This document shows positions 44,312-54,223 of a DNA stretch of 64,000 bases, one piece after another; positions within the stretch are counted from its first letter, which is position 1, and the number at the start of each line of letters is the position of its first letter. This DNA is from Halobellus salinus (GTDB taxonomy: Archaea > Halobacteriota > Halobacteria > Halobacteriales > Haloferacaceae). The DNA lies in NCBI RefSeq assembly GCF_014646875.1, contig NZ_BMOC01000002.1, positions 1-64,000 on the forward strand, in the 5' to 3' direction. A program made the position numbers and the translations under genes. Below the pieces are notes generated by a model. That model did no database searches. It was given only the letters and a program-made list of their open reading frames with translations, and was not told where the DNA came from.

Positions 44312-45130
44312 ATGCACCCCATCGACGACTCCCCCATCACCCGAGACGGGAACTCTCTCATCCTCGCGTACGACCACGGGACCGAACACGGTCCCGTCGA
44401 CTTCGAGCCGATGCCGAAGAGCGCCGACCCCACGCACGTCTTTGAGGTGGCGCGACACGACGCGGTCACCGCCATCGCGTTGCAGAAGGGGATCGCCGAG
44501 TACTACCGGACCTGGGAGGCCGACCACGGGATCGACGACGGGGCGCCGCTTCTGGTGAAGGTGAACGGCAACTCCAACCTCCCGGTGCGCGAGGACTACT
44601 ACTCGCCCACCCAGTGTTCGGTGGGGTACGCCGTCGAGGAACTCGACGCCGACGCGATCGGGTACACGATGTACGCGGGGTCGCGCCACGAGGATCGGAT
44701 GTGGACGGAGTTCCGCGAGATCCAAGAGGCAGCCAGAGCGTACGGCGTCCCCGTGGTGATGTGGAGCTACCCGCGCGGACAGGGGATTCAGGCCAACGAC
44801 GCCTACAGCGGCCAGTCGGACCCGGCTGTCGTCGCGTACGGGGCCCGGCTGGGGCTCGAACTCGGCGCCGACGTGGTCAAATGCAAATACCCCGGAACCA
44901 GAGACGGGTGGCAGCAGCTCGAGGACGCCGTCGGCGGCCTGAAAACGGTCATGAGCGGCGGGTCGAAGCGGAGCGACGAGGCCTTCCTCGAAGACGTCTA
45001 CACCACGATCTCCGCCGGTGGGAACGGCCTCGCGGTCGGGCGGAATATCTTCCAGCGGCAGGATCCCGAGCCGCTCTTGGACGACCTCGAGCGCGTGATC
45101 TTCGAGGGGACCGATCCCCGGGAGGTGTAG
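44312..45130 (+). CDS. fba: Class I fructose-1,6-bisphosphate aldolase, archaeal (DhnA) type
   Basis: The 272-residue Schiff-base aldolase splits fructose 1,6-bisphosphate in sugar breakdown. It has LILAYDHGTEHGPVDFE near the N-terminus, LLVKVNG, the Schiff-base region ADVVKCKYPG (about 185-195) and phosphate-binding strands SGGSKRSDEAF and NGLAVGRNIFQR. It belongs to the archaeal class IA family and is full length. It is convergent with ptsI/ptsH, matching the fructose-PTS degradation setting known in Haloferax. The upstream AT-rich AAAAAATTGAAA (44275-44286) is a promoter candidate. Confidence 0.92.
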   Translation: MHPIDDSPITRDGNSLILAYDHGTEHGPVDFEPMPKSADPTHVFEVARHDAVTAIALQKGIAEYYRTWEADHGIDDGAPLLVKVNGNSNLPVREDYYSPTQCSVGYAVEELDADAIGYTMYAGSRHEDRMWTEFREIQEAARAYGVPVVMWSYPRGQGIQANDAYSGQSDPAVVAYGARLGLELGADVVKCKYPGTRDGWQQLEDAVGGLKTVMSGGSKRSDEAFLEDVYTTISAGGNGLAVGRNIFQRQDPEPLLDDLERVIFEGTDPREV

Positions 45131-45145
45131 GGTCTCACCGCCCCG

Positions 45146-46897
45146 TCACGACACTGTCCCGTCCAACACCGCCGCAACCTCTTCGCGCGTTCCGGCGGCG
45201 AGCGCACGCTCGGCGAGGTCGCGCGCAGCGTCGTCTCGGACCTCGCTCACGGCCCGCTTCACCCGGGGTGCCGACGCGGGGGCCACGCTCAACTCGTCAA
45301 CCCCGAGCCCGACGAGCAGCGGCGTCACCGCGGGATCGCTGGCCATCTCACCGCAGACTCCGACCCACACGTCGGTGCCCTCGGTCGCCGCGACACCCCG
45401 GCGGATCGCCCGGAGCACCGCGGGCTGGCGCGGGTCGGCGAGGTCTGCCACCCGGCGGTTCCCCCGCGCGGCGGCCATCACGTACTGCGCGAGGTCGTTG
45501 GTGCCGACGCTGACGAAGTCGACGTGGCCGACCAGTGGCTCCGCCAGCAACGCCGCGGCCGGGGTCTCGATCATTACGCCGAACTCCGGGGTCGCGTACG
45601 CCTCGCCCGCGGCGTCAAGGGCCGCCGCCACCGACTCTATCGCCTCGCGCGCTGCGACGACCTCATCGACAGTCGTGACCAGCGGTACCATCACCGAGAG
45701 CCGCCCGCCGGCGTCGGTCGCGGCCGCACGCAGGAGCGCACGGAGTTGTGTCTCGAAGACGTCGGCATCGGGCCCCAGCGACCGCCGGATCCCGCGCTCG
45801 CCCAAGAACGGGTTCTCGTCGTCCGCCGGGTCGAGGTACCCGACGGGCTTGTCGCCGCCGACGTCGAGGGTCCGCACCACGACCCGCCCGTCGGGGAACG
45901 TCGCCAGCGCCTCCCGGTAGGCCTCGTACTGCTCGTCCTCGTCGGGCGGGGACGCACGATCGAAAAATAGGAACTCCGTGCGGAACAACCCGATCCCGTC
46001 GGCGCCGTGGTCGGCTGCGGCGGCGAGATCGGCCTGCTGGCCGACGTTCGCCGCCACCTCGATCGGTGTCCCTTCGGCGGTCGTGACGGGCGCCGTCCGG
46101 ATCTCGACGCGCTCGTCTCCCCCGGCCGCCTCCCGGGTCGCGGCGTCGGGACCGATGACGACCTCCCCCTCGGTACCGTCGACGACCACCTCGGCTCCCG
46201 CCGCGACGTCGTGGAGGCCCTCGCCGACGCCGACGACCGCGGGCAGCCCCAGCGACCGCGCGAAGATCGCGGCGTGGGCGGTCGGGCCACCCGTGACGGT
46301 CGCAAACCCCGCAACGCGGTCGGGATCCAGACGGGCGGTGTCGCTCGGTGTGAGGCGCTCTGCGAGCACGACGCTGCCAGCCGGGAGGTCGGCGAGGTCG
46401 TCGCGGTCCCCGCCGACCAACTCCCGAAGGAGCCGGTCGCGCACGTCGCGGAGGTCGTCGGCCCGCTCGGCCGTCCGGCCGCCCGTCCCCTCGAAGCGGT
46501 CGACGAACGCCGCGAACGCCCGGTCGACGGCGTGTTCGGCGGGTAGCCCCGACTCGATCCGCGCAGCGACGGTCTCGGCGAGTTGTGGGTCGTCGAGAAA
46601 CTGGACGTGGGCGTCGAAGACCGCAGCCGCGGCGTCGTCCAGGCGCTCGGTGGCTCGCTCGCGCTCGGCGCGGATCGCCTTCCGCGCCGCGTCGCGCGCC
46701 GACTCGAACCGTTCGGTCTCGGTCTCGGTCTCGGTCTCGGTGTCGGTGTCGGTGTCGGTGTCGGGGTCGGGGTCGGGGTCGGGGTCGACCGTACCGATGG
46801 CCGGCGGGTCGCCGAGGTCCGGCTCCGACCCGTACCACACCGCCGTCCCGGTGCCCGCGGCCCGGATCGCGCCGACGCCGGAGAGCCGCCGCACCAT
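45146..46897 (-). CDS. ptsI: Phosphoenolpyruvate-protein phosphotransferase, PTS enzyme I
   Basis: Enzyme I takes phosphate from PEP and passes it to HPr in the sugar PTS, which a few haloarchaea use for fructose. The 583-residue protein has the phospho-His domain with His208 (GGPTAHAAIFARSLGLPAVVG) and the PEP TIM barrel (about 255-560). Barrel motifs include GIGLFRTEFLF, RTLDVGGDKP, FGVMIETPAA and the active Cys in GVCGEMASDP. Residues 38-63 are an unusual (DP)(DT)(ET) low-complexity run encoded by twelve hexanucleotide repeats, inserted between the N-terminal strand and the HPr-binding helices. HPr lies directly upstream, four bases away. Confidence 0.93.
   Translation of the reverse strand: MVRRLSGVGAIRAAGTGTAVWYGSEPDLGDPPAIGTVDPDPDPDPDTDTDTDTETETETETERFESARDAARKAIRAERERATERLDDAAAAVFDAHVQFLDDPQLAETVAARIESGLPAEHAVDRAFAAFVDRFEGTGGRTAERADDLRDVRDRLLRELVGGDRDDLADLPAGSVVLAERLTPSDTARLDPDRVAGFATVTGGPTAHAAIFARSLGLPAVVGVGEGLHDVAAGAEVVVDGTEGEVVIGPDAATREAAGGDERVEIRTAPVTTAEGTPIEVAANVGQQADLAAAADHGADGIGLFRTEFLFFDRASPPDEDEQYEAYREALATFPDGRVVVRTLDVGGDKPVGYLDPADDENPFLGERGIRRSLGPDADVFETQLRALLRAAATDAGGRLSVMVPLVTTVDEVVAAREAIESVAAALDAAGEAYATPEFGVMIETPAAALLAEPLVGHVDFVSVGTNDLAQYVMAAARGNRRVADLADPRQPAVLRAIRRGVAATEGTDVWVGVCGEMASDPAVTPLLVGLGVDELSVAPASAPRVKRAVSEVRDDAARDLAERALAAGTREEVAAVLDGTVS
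46714..46785 (-). repeat. Coding hexanucleotide repeat, 4+4+4 units
   Basis: On the plus map there are four CGGTCT, four CGGTGT and four CGGGGT units in a row. They encode the Asp-Pro, Asp-Thr and Glu-Thr dipeptides of enzyme I. Confidence 0.95.
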
Positions 46898-46900
46898 CGC

Positions 46901-47170
46901 TCAGCGGTCGTCTTCCGGGGTCGTCAGTATCCGCTCGAGTTCGTCGAGCGTGGCGTCGGCGTCCTCGCCCTCGGCGACGAGGCGGACCTCGTCCCCGTGC
47001 TCGACACCGAGTCCCGTCACTGCGAGCATGCTCGCCGCGTTCACCAGGTCGCCCCCGGTGTGGCCGACCTGCACGTCGGCGTCGCTGTCGGCTGCCGTCT
47101 CCACGAACGTCGCGCCGGGCCGGGCGTGGAGGCCGTCCTCGGGCACAACTGTCGCGATCCGTTCGGGCAT
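46901..47170 (-). CDS. ptsH: Phosphocarrier protein HPr
   Basis: The 89-residue HPr has active-site His15 in DGLHARPGATFVETA and the usual GxxVNAASMLAV motif around the regulatory-serine position. The bacterial Ser46 site appears as NAASMLA. It accepts phosphate from enzyme I and hands it to EIIA. It is the first gene of the ptsH-ptsI pair on this strand. EII genes are not in the window. Full length for the family. Confidence 0.92.
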   Translation of the reverse strand: MPERIATVVPEDGLHARPGATFVETAADSDADVQVGHTGGDLVNAASMLAVTGLGVEHGDEVRLVAEGEDADATLDELERILTTPEDDR

Positions 47171-47315
47171 CAGCGCGTCTCCTCCCGGACCTCCGCCCGG
47201 GCACTCCAGCGGGTCGAGTGGAGTGTGCGCTCGACGTGTCCGTACATCACTACCGGAACGAGGGACCCGGAGCCTCCTAAGTGTTCCTCGGGGGTTCCGG
47301 ACGGTCGCGGTCAGC

Positions 47316-48317
47316 TCAGTCGAGCCGGTCGATGACGGCGCCGGTGACCGCGTCGGTACCGGCGTCGCCGCCGAGGTCGGGCGTCCGGGGGCCCGACTCC
47401 AGCACCGACTCCACCGCGCCGCGGACGGCCGCGGCTTCCCCGTCGTAGCCGAGGTGCTCCAGCAACATCGCCGCCGAGAGGATCGCCGCCGAGGGGTTCG
47501 CGACACCCTCGCCCGCGATGTCCGGGGCGGTGCCGTGGACCGGCTCGAACAGCGCGTTGTCCGGGCCGATGTTTGCCGAGGGCAGCAGCCCCAGCCCGCC
47601 CACCAGTCCGGCCGCCAGATCCGATAGCACGTCGCCCGCGAGGTTGGGACAGACCACCACGTCGAACTGGGTGGGATCCAGACAGATCCGCGTCGCAAAC
47701 GCGTCCATCAGCACCTCTTCGGTGTCGAGGCCGTGGTCGTCAGCGACGGAGACGACGGCGTCCCGGAACCGACCGTCGGTTTCGCGCATAACGTTCGACT
47801 TGTGGACCACCTGGAAGGCGTCCCCGCCCCGGTCTGCGACGAACTCGCAGGCGAACGCCGCCAGCCGTTCGGACGCGGAGGTGGTCACCACGCGGGTGAG
47901 CGTCGAGAGATCCTCGGAGAGGCGGTCCTCGTGGCCCGCGTAGACGCCTTCGGTGTTCTCACGCAGAAAGACCACGTCCGTCTCGGGTTGGACCGCATCC
48001 ACGCCGGGGTACGCCCGCGCGGGGCGGACGTTCACGAACGACCCCACCGCGGTCCGGAGCGGCAAGATTACGTCCGCGGCGGTCTCGCCCGCCGCGCCGA
48101 ACAGCGTCGCGTCGGCGTCGGCGACCGTGTCGTAGGTCTCCTGTGGGAGCGCCTCGCCTGTCTCCGCCCGCACCGCGTCACCGGCCCTCGCAGTCCGGAA
48201 CTCGAAGTCGCCGACGGCGTCGAGCACCTCGACCGCGGCGGGCACGACCTCGCGACCGATCCCGTCGCCCTCGATGACGGCAACCTCCTCATAACTATTA
48301 CTCTCACTGTTCACCAC
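47316..48317 (-). CDS. leuB: 3-isopropylmalate dehydrogenase
   Basis: This NAD-dependent beta-decarboxylating dehydrogenase of leucine synthesis oxidises 3-isopropylmalate to 2-oxoisocaproate. The 333-residue chain has [15 protein letters not shown] at the N-terminus, [12 protein letters not shown], the substrate/metal region [14 protein letters not shown], and [30 protein letters not shown]. It starts with GTG. It is the last gene of the leuA-ilvBNC-leuCDB cluster, 54 bases after leuD. The same family includes isocitrate dehydrogenase, but size and context favour LeuB. Confidence 0.92.
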   Translation of the reverse strand: MVNSESNSYEEVAVIEGDGIGREVVPAAVEVLDAVGDFEFRTARAGDAVRAETGEALPQETYDTVADADATLFGAAGETAADVILPLRTAVGSFVNVRPARAYPGVDAVQPETDVVFLRENTEGVYAGHEDRLSEDLSTLTRVVTTSASERLAAFACEFVADRGGDAFQVVHKSNVMRETDGRFRDAVVSVADDHGLDTEEVLMDAFATRICLDPTQFDVVVCPNLAGDVLSDLAAGLVGGLGLLPSANIGPDNALFEPVHGTAPDIAGEGVANPSAAILSAAMLLEHLGYDGEAAAVRGAVESVLESGPRTPDLGGDAGTDAVTGAVIDRLD

Positions 48318-48371
48318 CGAGCGCCACCCCCACTGACGGCGCTCGGCGGTGAGAGACGACCGTAATCATCA

Positions 48372-48980
48372 TCAGACATCGGTGTAGGAAAGCGATGTGG
48401 CCCTGTCGGCGACGGCGTCGGCGTTGGACTTCATGAGCGCCGTGGTGTCCCAGACACCCTCGGTGAGCGCCCGCCGCTGGGCGTCGTCGACCGTCGCCTC
48501 GATCGTGTTCCCGCCGTAGGTGACGGTCTCGGTCTCGACATCGACGTGGATCTCACCGTCGGGGTTGTCGTCGATCCACGCCTGGAGGTCGGCGATGGCG
48601 TCGTGGTCGGCGGTGACCGTCGGGATCCCCAGCGCGAGGCAGTTGCCCGCGAAGATCTCCGCGAACGACTCGCCCACGATGGCGTCGATCCCCCAGCGCA
48701 TCAGCGCCTGTGGGGCGTGCTCCCGCGAGGAGCCACAGCCGAAGTTGGCGTTGACCGCGAGCACCGACGCGCTCTGGAACGCCGACTCGTTGAACGGGTG
48801 ATCCTTCTGTTCGTCGTCCTCGTCGAACCGGAGGTCGAAGAAGGCGAACTCGCCGAGGCCGTCGAAGGTGACGACTTTCATGAACCGCGCGGGGATGACC
48901 TGGTCGGTGTCGATGTCGTTGCCGCGGACCGGCACGCCCGTGCCGGTCACCGAGCCAATCTCGGGGATCTCATCGGTCAT
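48372..48980 (-). CDS. leuD: 3-isopropylmalate dehydratase small subunit
   Basis: LeuD is the swivel domain of isopropylmalate isomerase and works with LeuC. The 202-residue protein has RGNDIDTDQVIPARF at the start, and the substrate loop FGCGSSREHAPQAL with its GS-SREHA motif. GESFAEIFAGNCLALGIP follows. Full length. It follows leuC by 55 bases. Bacterial-type length and ending make the leucine pathway, rather than homoaconitase, the likely function, supported by the operon. Confidence 0.93.
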   Translation of the reverse strand: MTDEIPEIGSVTGTGVPVRGNDIDTDQVIPARFMKVVTFDGLGEFAFFDLRFDEDDEQKDHPFNESAFQSASVLAVNANFGCGSSREHAPQALMRWGIDAIVGESFAEIFAGNCLALGIPTVTADHDAIADLQAWIDDNPDGEIHVDVETETVTYGGNTIEATVDDAQRRALTEGVWDTTALMKSNADAVADRATSLSYTDV

Positions 48981-49035
48981 ACCATCACCTCCGGAGCGGC
49001 GCTCCGGCGTACTCGCATTCGCCGTCGCGGACAGT

Positions 49036-50457
49036 TCATGCGACCGTCACCTCCTTCAGGTCGCGCACGTCTGTCACTTCGCCTTCGACCGCCGCGGCGG
49101 CGACCATCCGAGGGTTCATGAGGACGGTCCGCCCGTCCTTTGACCCCTGCCGGCCGACGAAGTTGCGGTTCGACGACGACGCACACGCCTCGTCGCCCTC
49201 AAGTTGGTCCTCGTTCATGCCGAGACACATCGAACACCCCGCGTTGCGCCACTCGAAGCCGGCTTCCTCGAAGATCTCGTCGAGGCCCTCGGCTTCGGCG
49301 GCGGCCTTTACGCGCTGGCTCCCGGGGACGACCATCGCGCGAACGTCGTCGTGGACCTCGCGACCCTCGACAACCGCCGCTGCACGCCGGAGGTCGGGGA
49401 GGCGAGCGTTCGTACACGACCCAAGGAACGCGACGTCAACCTCGTACCCCTCCATCGTGTCGCCGGGCGTGACGCGCATGTGCTCCTGGGCGCGCCGTGC
49501 GGTGTCCTGTTTGTCGGCCGCAAGCGACGCCGGCTCGGGGATCGGGTCGTCGATACCGATCCCCTGGCCGGGCGTGGTTCCCCACGTGACGACGGGCTCC
49601 AGTTCGGAGCCGTCGATGGTGACGACGTCGTCGTACTCCGCGTCGTCGTCGGAGCGGATCGACTCCCAGTACGGCTTGAGTTCCTCGAAGCGCTCCGGGC
49701 GCTCCCGGAACTCGTCGGTTTCTTTCAGCCACTCGTAGGTGGTCTCGTCGGGGTTGACATACCCCGCGCGGGCGCCGCCCTCGATGGACATGTTGCAGAT
49801 GCTCATCCGCCCCTCCATGTCGAGGGTCTCGATTGCCTCGCCGGCGTACTCGTAGACGTAGCCGACGCCACCCTCGGTGCCGAGACGACGGATCACCTCG
49901 AGGATAATGTCTTTGGCCTCGACGCCGGGGCCGAGTTCGCCCGTCACCTCGATTTTCCGGACGTCCTTCTTCTCCATCGCGACCGTCTGGGTCGCGAGCA
50001 CGTCGCGGATCTGGCTCGTGCCGATCCCGAACGCCAGCGCGCCGAACGCGCCGTGTGTCGAGGTGTGAGAGTCGCCGCAGACGATCGTCTTCCCGGGCTG
50101 GGTCAGCCCCTGCTCGGGCCCGATGACGTGCACGATCCCTTGGTCGCCGGTCGTCGGATCCGAGAACTCGATGCCCGCGTCGCGGACGTTCTCCTCTAAC
50201 TCTGCCATCATCTCCTCGGCGGCGCCGTCGCGGTAGGGCCGCGACTGGTCGGCCGTCGGGACGATGTGATCTACGGTCGCGTGGGTGAGTTCGGGGTACG
50301 CGACCTCCAGGTCGCGCTCCTGCAACATCCCGAACGCCTGCGGGCTCGTCACCTCGTGGATGAGGTGGAGGCCGACGAACAGCTGCGTCTGTCCCGTCGG
50401 AAGCTCAGAGACCGTGTGCTCCTCCCATACTTTGTCGTACAGCGTTCCCTCACTCAT
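49036..50457 (-). CDS. leuC: 3-isopropylmalate dehydratase large subunit
   Basis: This 473-residue aconitase-family subunit isomerises 2- to 3-isopropylmalate. Its [4Fe-4S] ligands are visible as Cys in [10 protein letters not shown] and the C-x2-C of [33 protein letters not shown] and [13 protein letters not shown] are diagnostic. The start at 50457 ([14 protein letters not shown]) fits the family better than an ATG nine bases upstream. It lies 39 bases downstream of ilvC. Confidence 0.94.
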   Translation of the reverse strand: MSEGTLYDKVWEEHTVSELPTGQTQLFVGLHLIHEVTSPQAFGMLQERDLEVAYPELTHATVDHIVPTADQSRPYRDGAAEEMMAELEENVRDAGIEFSDPTTGDQGIVHVIGPEQGLTQPGKTIVCGDSHTSTHGAFGALAFGIGTSQIRDVLATQTVAMEKKDVRKIEVTGELGPGVEAKDIILEVIRRLGTEGGVGYVYEYAGEAIETLDMEGRMSICNMSIEGGARAGYVNPDETTYEWLKETDEFRERPERFEELKPYWESIRSDDDAEYDDVVTIDGSELEPVVTWGTTPGQGIGIDDPIPEPASLAADKQDTARRAQEHMRVTPGDTMEGYEVDVAFLGSCTNARLPDLRRAAAVVEGREVHDDVRAMVVPGSQRVKAAAEAEGLDEIFEEAGFEWRNAGCSMCLGMNEDQLEGDEACASSSNRNFVGRQGSKDGRTVLMNPRMVAAAAVEGEVTDVRDLKEVTVA

Positions 50458-50496
50458 GTCGATCACCGGTTTGCAGTGTCACTGTCATCATCCCCG

Positions 50497-51531
50497 TCAG
50501 TCGTCCGCGGCCGCTTCGGCGGCCTCCTCTTTGTCGTCCCCCCACGCGAACAGGTCGCGCAGCGGCTCACCCACCTGCTCGATCTGGTGGGTCTCCTCGG
50601 CGTGTTTCAGCTGCGTGTACGAGGGCCGGCCGGCCTGGTTCTCCGTGATCCACTCGCGGGCGAACGTGCCGTCCTGGACCTCTTCTAACACTTCCTCCAT
50701 CTCCTCGCGGACGTGCTCGTCGATGAGGCGGTCACCGCGGGAGAGGCCGCCGTACTCGGCGGTGTCGGAGACGGACTGCCACATCTCGGCGTGTCCGCCC
50801 TCGTACATGAGGTCCACGATCAGCTTCAGCTCGTTCAGACACTCGAAGTACGCCATCTCGGGGGAGTAGCCGGCGTCAACGAGCGTCTCGAAGCCCGTCT
50901 TCACCAGCGCGGTCACCCCGCCGCACAGCACCGCCTGCTCGCCGAAGAGGTCGGTTTCGGTCTCCTCGCGGAACGTGGTCTCGATGACACCTGCCCGCGT
51001 GCAGCCGATCGCGTGGGCGTACGACATCGCCTCGTCGAACGCCTCGCCCGTCTCGTCTTGGTAGATCGCAACCAGCCCGGGGGTGCCCTGACCGGCCTCG
51101 TAGTTCCGCCGCACCAGGTGTCCGGGCGACTTCGGCGCCACCATCGTCACGTCAACGTCCTCGGGCGGCCGGATCTGGTTGTAGTGGATGTTGAACCCGT
51201 GGGCGAACTGGAGGGTATCGCCGGGCTCTAGCCCGTCCCGGATGGTCTCGAACACCGTGGGCTGGACCGAATCCGGGACCAGCACCGACACGATGTCGGC
51301 TTCGGCGGCCGCGGCCGCGGGCGTTGCGACCCTGAGCCCGTCGGCTTTCACAGCCGAACGGGACGAGGAGCCCTTCCGCAGTCCGACGACCACGTCAACT
51401 CCGCTGTCAGAGAGGTTCTGTGCGTGGGCGTGGCCCTGGCTGCCGTAGCCGAGAACGGCTACGGTCTTGTCGTCGATCTGGGAGCGGTCGGCGTCGTCGT
51501 CGTAGTATACCGTCGTGTCTAAGTCTGTCAT
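50497..51531 (-). CDS. ilvC: Ketol-acid reductoisomerase
   Basis: The 344-residue NADPH and Mg2+ enzyme converts acetolactate to dihydroxyisovalerate in valine, leucine and isoleucine synthesis. The Rossmann domain has [15 protein letters not shown], with Arg/Lys/Ser in LRKGSSSR that fit NADP. The knotted C-terminal domain has [14 protein letters not shown] and metal ligands Asp and Glu; the last residues are an acidic tail. The class I length matches. The start is seven bases after the ilvN stop. Confidence 0.95.
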   Translation of the reverse strand: MTDLDTTVYYDDDADRSQIDDKTVAVLGYGSQGHAHAQNLSDSGVDVVVGLRKGSSSRSAVKADGLRVATPAAAAAEADIVSVLVPDSVQPTVFETIRDGLEPGDTLQFAHGFNIHYNQIRPPEDVDVTMVAPKSPGHLVRRNYEAGQGTPGLVAIYQDETGEAFDEAMSYAHAIGCTRAGVIETTFREETETDLFGEQAVLCGGVTALVKTGFETLVDAGYSPEMAYFECLNELKLIVDLMYEGGHAEMWQSVSDTAEYGGLSRGDRLIDEHVREEMEEVLEEVQDGTFAREWITENQAGRPSYTQLKHAEETHQIEQVGEPLRDLFAWGDDKEEAAEAAADD

Positions 51532-51538
51532 TCGTGGG

Positions 51539-52234
51539 TTACCGCATGTTGGTCGGCCGTGTCGGTTCGTCGGCGGTTCCCGGCTTTTCGCCGGGCGCGG
51601 TCGGCTGGTTGCCGCGGGCCAGCGCCGTGTAGCCCGTCCGCGCGATCTCGATGATGCCGAACTGCCGGAACGCGTCGATCGCGTCGTCGATCTCCTGTTC
51701 GTCTCCCGTGAGTTGCACGGTGATCGTCTCGGCGCCCGCATCAAGGGTCTGACCGTCGTACATCTCGGTGATCGCGTGCACCTTGTCCGGCTCCCCGCCC
51801 TCGACTTTCAGGAGGACAAGTTCGGTCCGCACCGCGTCGGCGTCGAGTTCACCGACGGTGATGACAGGTTTGAGTTTTCCGAGTTGCTTTTTGATCTGGT
51901 CGATGTCGGGTTCGGTCTCCTCGACGACCATCGTGATCCGTGAGTGCCCGTCCACGGTGGTTGGGCCGACGGTGAGGCTCTCGATGTTGAACTGTCGCCG
52001 GGAGATCAGGCCCGCGATCCGCGAGAGCACGCCGGGTTCGTCCTCCACCAGCGCGGAGAACACCGCGCGCCGCGGCTCGTGCTGGGCCTCGACCTCGGGG
52101 TCGATCCGGATCCCCTGTGCGTTCCGCCGCCCCTGGGGGTGAGGCCGCTCGTTGGGCTCCGGTCCGGCGAGTCCGTGTTTGGGTGGCCCCTCGCGTCCTC
52201 CCCGTCCGGCTTCGGTGTCGTCGCCCGAACTCAT
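51539..52234 (-). CDS. ilvN: Acetolactate synthase regulatory subunit
   Basis: The 231-residue protein has an N-terminal ACT domain for branched-chain feedback ([33 protein letters not shown], about residues 57-90) and the second ferredoxin-like half ([25 protein letters not shown]). The first 50 residues are a charged leader without homology and the last 20 are Pro/Thr-rich. It binds IlvB and confers valine sensitivity. Its start overlaps the ilvB stop by four bases. Confidence 0.92.
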   Translation of the reverse strand: MSSGDDTEAGRGGREGPPKHGLAGPEPNERPHPQGRRNAQGIRIDPEVEAQHEPRRAVFSALVEDEPGVLSRIAGLISRRQFNIESLTVGPTTVDGHSRITMVVEETEPDIDQIKKQLGKLKPVITVGELDADAVRTELVLLKVEGGEPDKVHAITEMYDGQTLDAGAETITVQLTGDEQEIDDAIDAFRQFGIIEIARTGYTALARGNQPTAPGEKPGTADEPTRPTNMR

Positions 52235-54039
52235 AGCTGGTCCTCCGTGAGGGCGAACTTGCCGTTCGCGCCGCCCGAGGCAACCATTGGGTAGACGTTT
52301 TCAGCGGGATCGATGTGGAAATCGATCACCGACGGGCCGTCGTAGGCGAGCGCCTCCTCGACGGTGTCTGTGACCTCGTCGTAGTCGTCAACCCGCCACC
52401 CGCGGGCGCCGAACGCCTCCGCGAGCATATCGAACTCCGGACACCAGTTGTACTCCGCGGCCATGCGCCGGCCCTCGAAGAAGGCGTCCTGCCACTGCCG
52501 GACCATCCCGATGTACTCGTTGTTGAGCACCGCAACGGTGATGTCCAGCTCCTCACGCACCGCGACCGACAGCGACTGGATAGTCATGAGAAACGACCCG
52601 TCGCCGTCGATGCAGACGACCTCTTGGTCGGCGGCGGCGGCGATCCGGGCGCCGATTGCGGCGGGGAGTCCGTAGCCCATCGTGCCGAGACCGTGGCTCG
52701 ACACCCAGGTGCGTGGCTCCGTGTACGTCCAGTACTGCGACGCCCACATCTGGTGCTGGCCGACGCCGGTTGTGACGATGGTGTCGTCGGCGGTGGCCTC
52801 GTCGAGCACCTCCACGACGAACTGCGGCTTCAGCGGCTCGTCGTCGGGAGTGGCGTAGTCCATCGGATACTCGGCTTTCCAGGTCTGACACTGCTCGCGC
52901 CACTCGTCGACGTCTGGCGCCTCGTCGACAGCGTCGTCGACCTGGCCGAGCACGGTCCCCGCGTCGCCGATCAACGGGTAGTCCGCGTGAACGTTCTTCG
53001 AGATCTCCGCGGGATCGATGTCGATGTGGATCACCTCCGCTTCCGGTGCGAAGGTGTCGATGCCGCCGGTCAGTCGGTCGTCGAACCGGGTGCCGACCGC
53101 GATCAGCAGGTCGGTGTGGGTGATCGCCATGTTTGCGTATCCTGTGCCGTGCATCCCTGCCCACGACAGACACAGGTCGTCGTCTTCCGGGAACGACCCG
53201 ATCCCGGGCATCGTGGTGACGACCGGGATCTCGTGATCGCGCGCGAATGCCCGCGCCTCCTCGGTGGCGTCAGCCTTGATCACGCCGCCGCCGAACAACA
53301 GCAGCGGGCGGTCGGCCGACTCGATCGCGTCGGCGGCGACCGCGACGTTCGCCTCGTCGGCGATGTACTGCGGTCGGGTGGTCTCGGGCGGTTCGGCCGG
53401 TCCCGGTTCCCTGTCGGTATCTGCGAGGGTGGTGTCTTTCGGGAGGTCGACAAGCGTGGGCCCGGGCCGTCCCTCGTCGGCCAGCGCCAGCGCCTCTCCG
53501 ACGGTGTCACCCACGCTGTCGGGATCGTCGGCGAAGTAGTTGTGCTTCGTGAGCGGCGCGGTCACGCCGGTGGTGTCGGTTTCCTGGAACGCGTCGGAGC
53601 CAACCATGTCCGACGGGACCTGGCCGGTCAACGCCAACATCCCGTCGGAGTCCATGTTCGCGTCGGCAATCCCGGTCACCAGGTTGGTTGCGCCGGGGCC
53701 CGACGTGGCTAAACAGACTCCCGGCTCGTTCCGAACCACGCCGAACGCGTCGGCGGCGTGTGCGGCGCCCTGCTCGTGCGCCATAACGATGTGCCGGATA
53801 TCGGAGTGGTACAGCGCGTCGTAGACGGGCATGATCGCGCCGCCCTGGACGCCGAAGGCGGCCTCGATGCCGGCGTTCTCCAGCGCGTGGACCACGGACT
53901 CGGCGCCAGTGGTCGCTGGAGTGTAGTCCGCCTCCGCGTCGGCTCCGGTGGCCTGCTCCGCGGCGGCTTCGGTGGCCTGCTCCGCGTCGGTTCCGGGCTC
54001 CGGGTCTGCGTCCTCGTCGGGCGTCGCCTGTTTGCTCAT
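52231..54039 (-). CDS. ilvB: Acetolactate synthase catalytic subunit
   Basis: This ThDP- and FAD-dependent enzyme condenses two pyruvates (or pyruvate and 2-oxobutyrate), the first common branched-chain step. The 602-residue chain has the N-terminal Pyr domain with the catalytic Glu in VMAHEQGAAHAADAFG. The FAD domain follows, then the ThDP motif GDGSFLMTIQSLSVAVREELDITVAVLNN. Residues 1-42 are an Ala/Glu/Asp repeat-like acidic leader. A leader-peptide ORF with rare Val codons lies 167 bases upstream. It overlaps ilvN by four bases (ATGA). Confidence 0.95.
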   Translation of the reverse strand: MSKQATPDEDADPEPGTDAEQATEAAAEQATGADAEADYTPATTGAESVVHALENAGIEAAFGVQGGAIMPVYDALYHSDIRHIVMAHEQGAAHAADAFGVVRNEPGVCLATSGPGATNLVTGIADANMDSDGMLALTGQVPSDMVGSDAFQETDTTGVTAPLTKHNYFADDPDSVGDTVGEALALADEGRPGPTLVDLPKDTTLADTDREPGPAEPPETTRPQYIADEANVAVAADAIESADRPLLLFGGGVIKADATEEARAFARDHEIPVVTTMPGIGSFPEDDDLCLSWAGMHGTGYANMAITHTDLLIAVGTRFDDRLTGGIDTFAPEAEVIHIDIDPAEISKNVHADYPLIGDAGTVLGQVDDAVDEAPDVDEWREQCQTWKAEYPMDYATPDDEPLKPQFVVEVLDEATADDTIVTTGVGQHQMWASQYWTYTEPRTWVSSHGLGTMGYGLPAAIGARIAAAADQEVVCIDGDGSFLMTIQSLSVAVREELDITVAVLNNEYIGMVRQWQDAFFEGRRMAAEYNWCPEFDMLAEAFGARGWRVDDYDEVTDTVEEALAYDGPSVIDFHIDPAENVYPMVASGGANGKFALTEDQL

Positions 54040-54194
54040 CGCCGGTCACCTCCGGTTCGGGCTGTCCGGTTCGTCGCGGTCTGGGGGCGGTGCGTCGGTG
54101 TCGGTCGTGCGGATCTGGCGTAGTGGGTCATACTGGGTGGCGGTGTCGTGGTCGGTCGGACGTCGATCGACGGTCGGGACGGCGAGAAATGGGT

Positions 54195-54223
54195 GTAGTG
54201 GGGGGCTATACGGCCCCTACTAC
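54195..54223 (-). promoter_or_regulatory. Hairpin spanning the end of the ilvB leader ORF
   Basis: The minus strand folds as GTAGT-A-GGGGC, loop CGTATA, GCCCC-CC-ACTAC. The hairpin includes the last Val codons and the TAG stop of the leader peptide. A ribosome stalled on the Val codons would melt it. No clear U-tract terminator follows. Confidence 0.5.

Noticed and set aside
45663-47204. 513-codon minus-strand frame overlapping ptsI
   Set aside because: Arg-rich out-of-frame reading of enzyme I and HPr.
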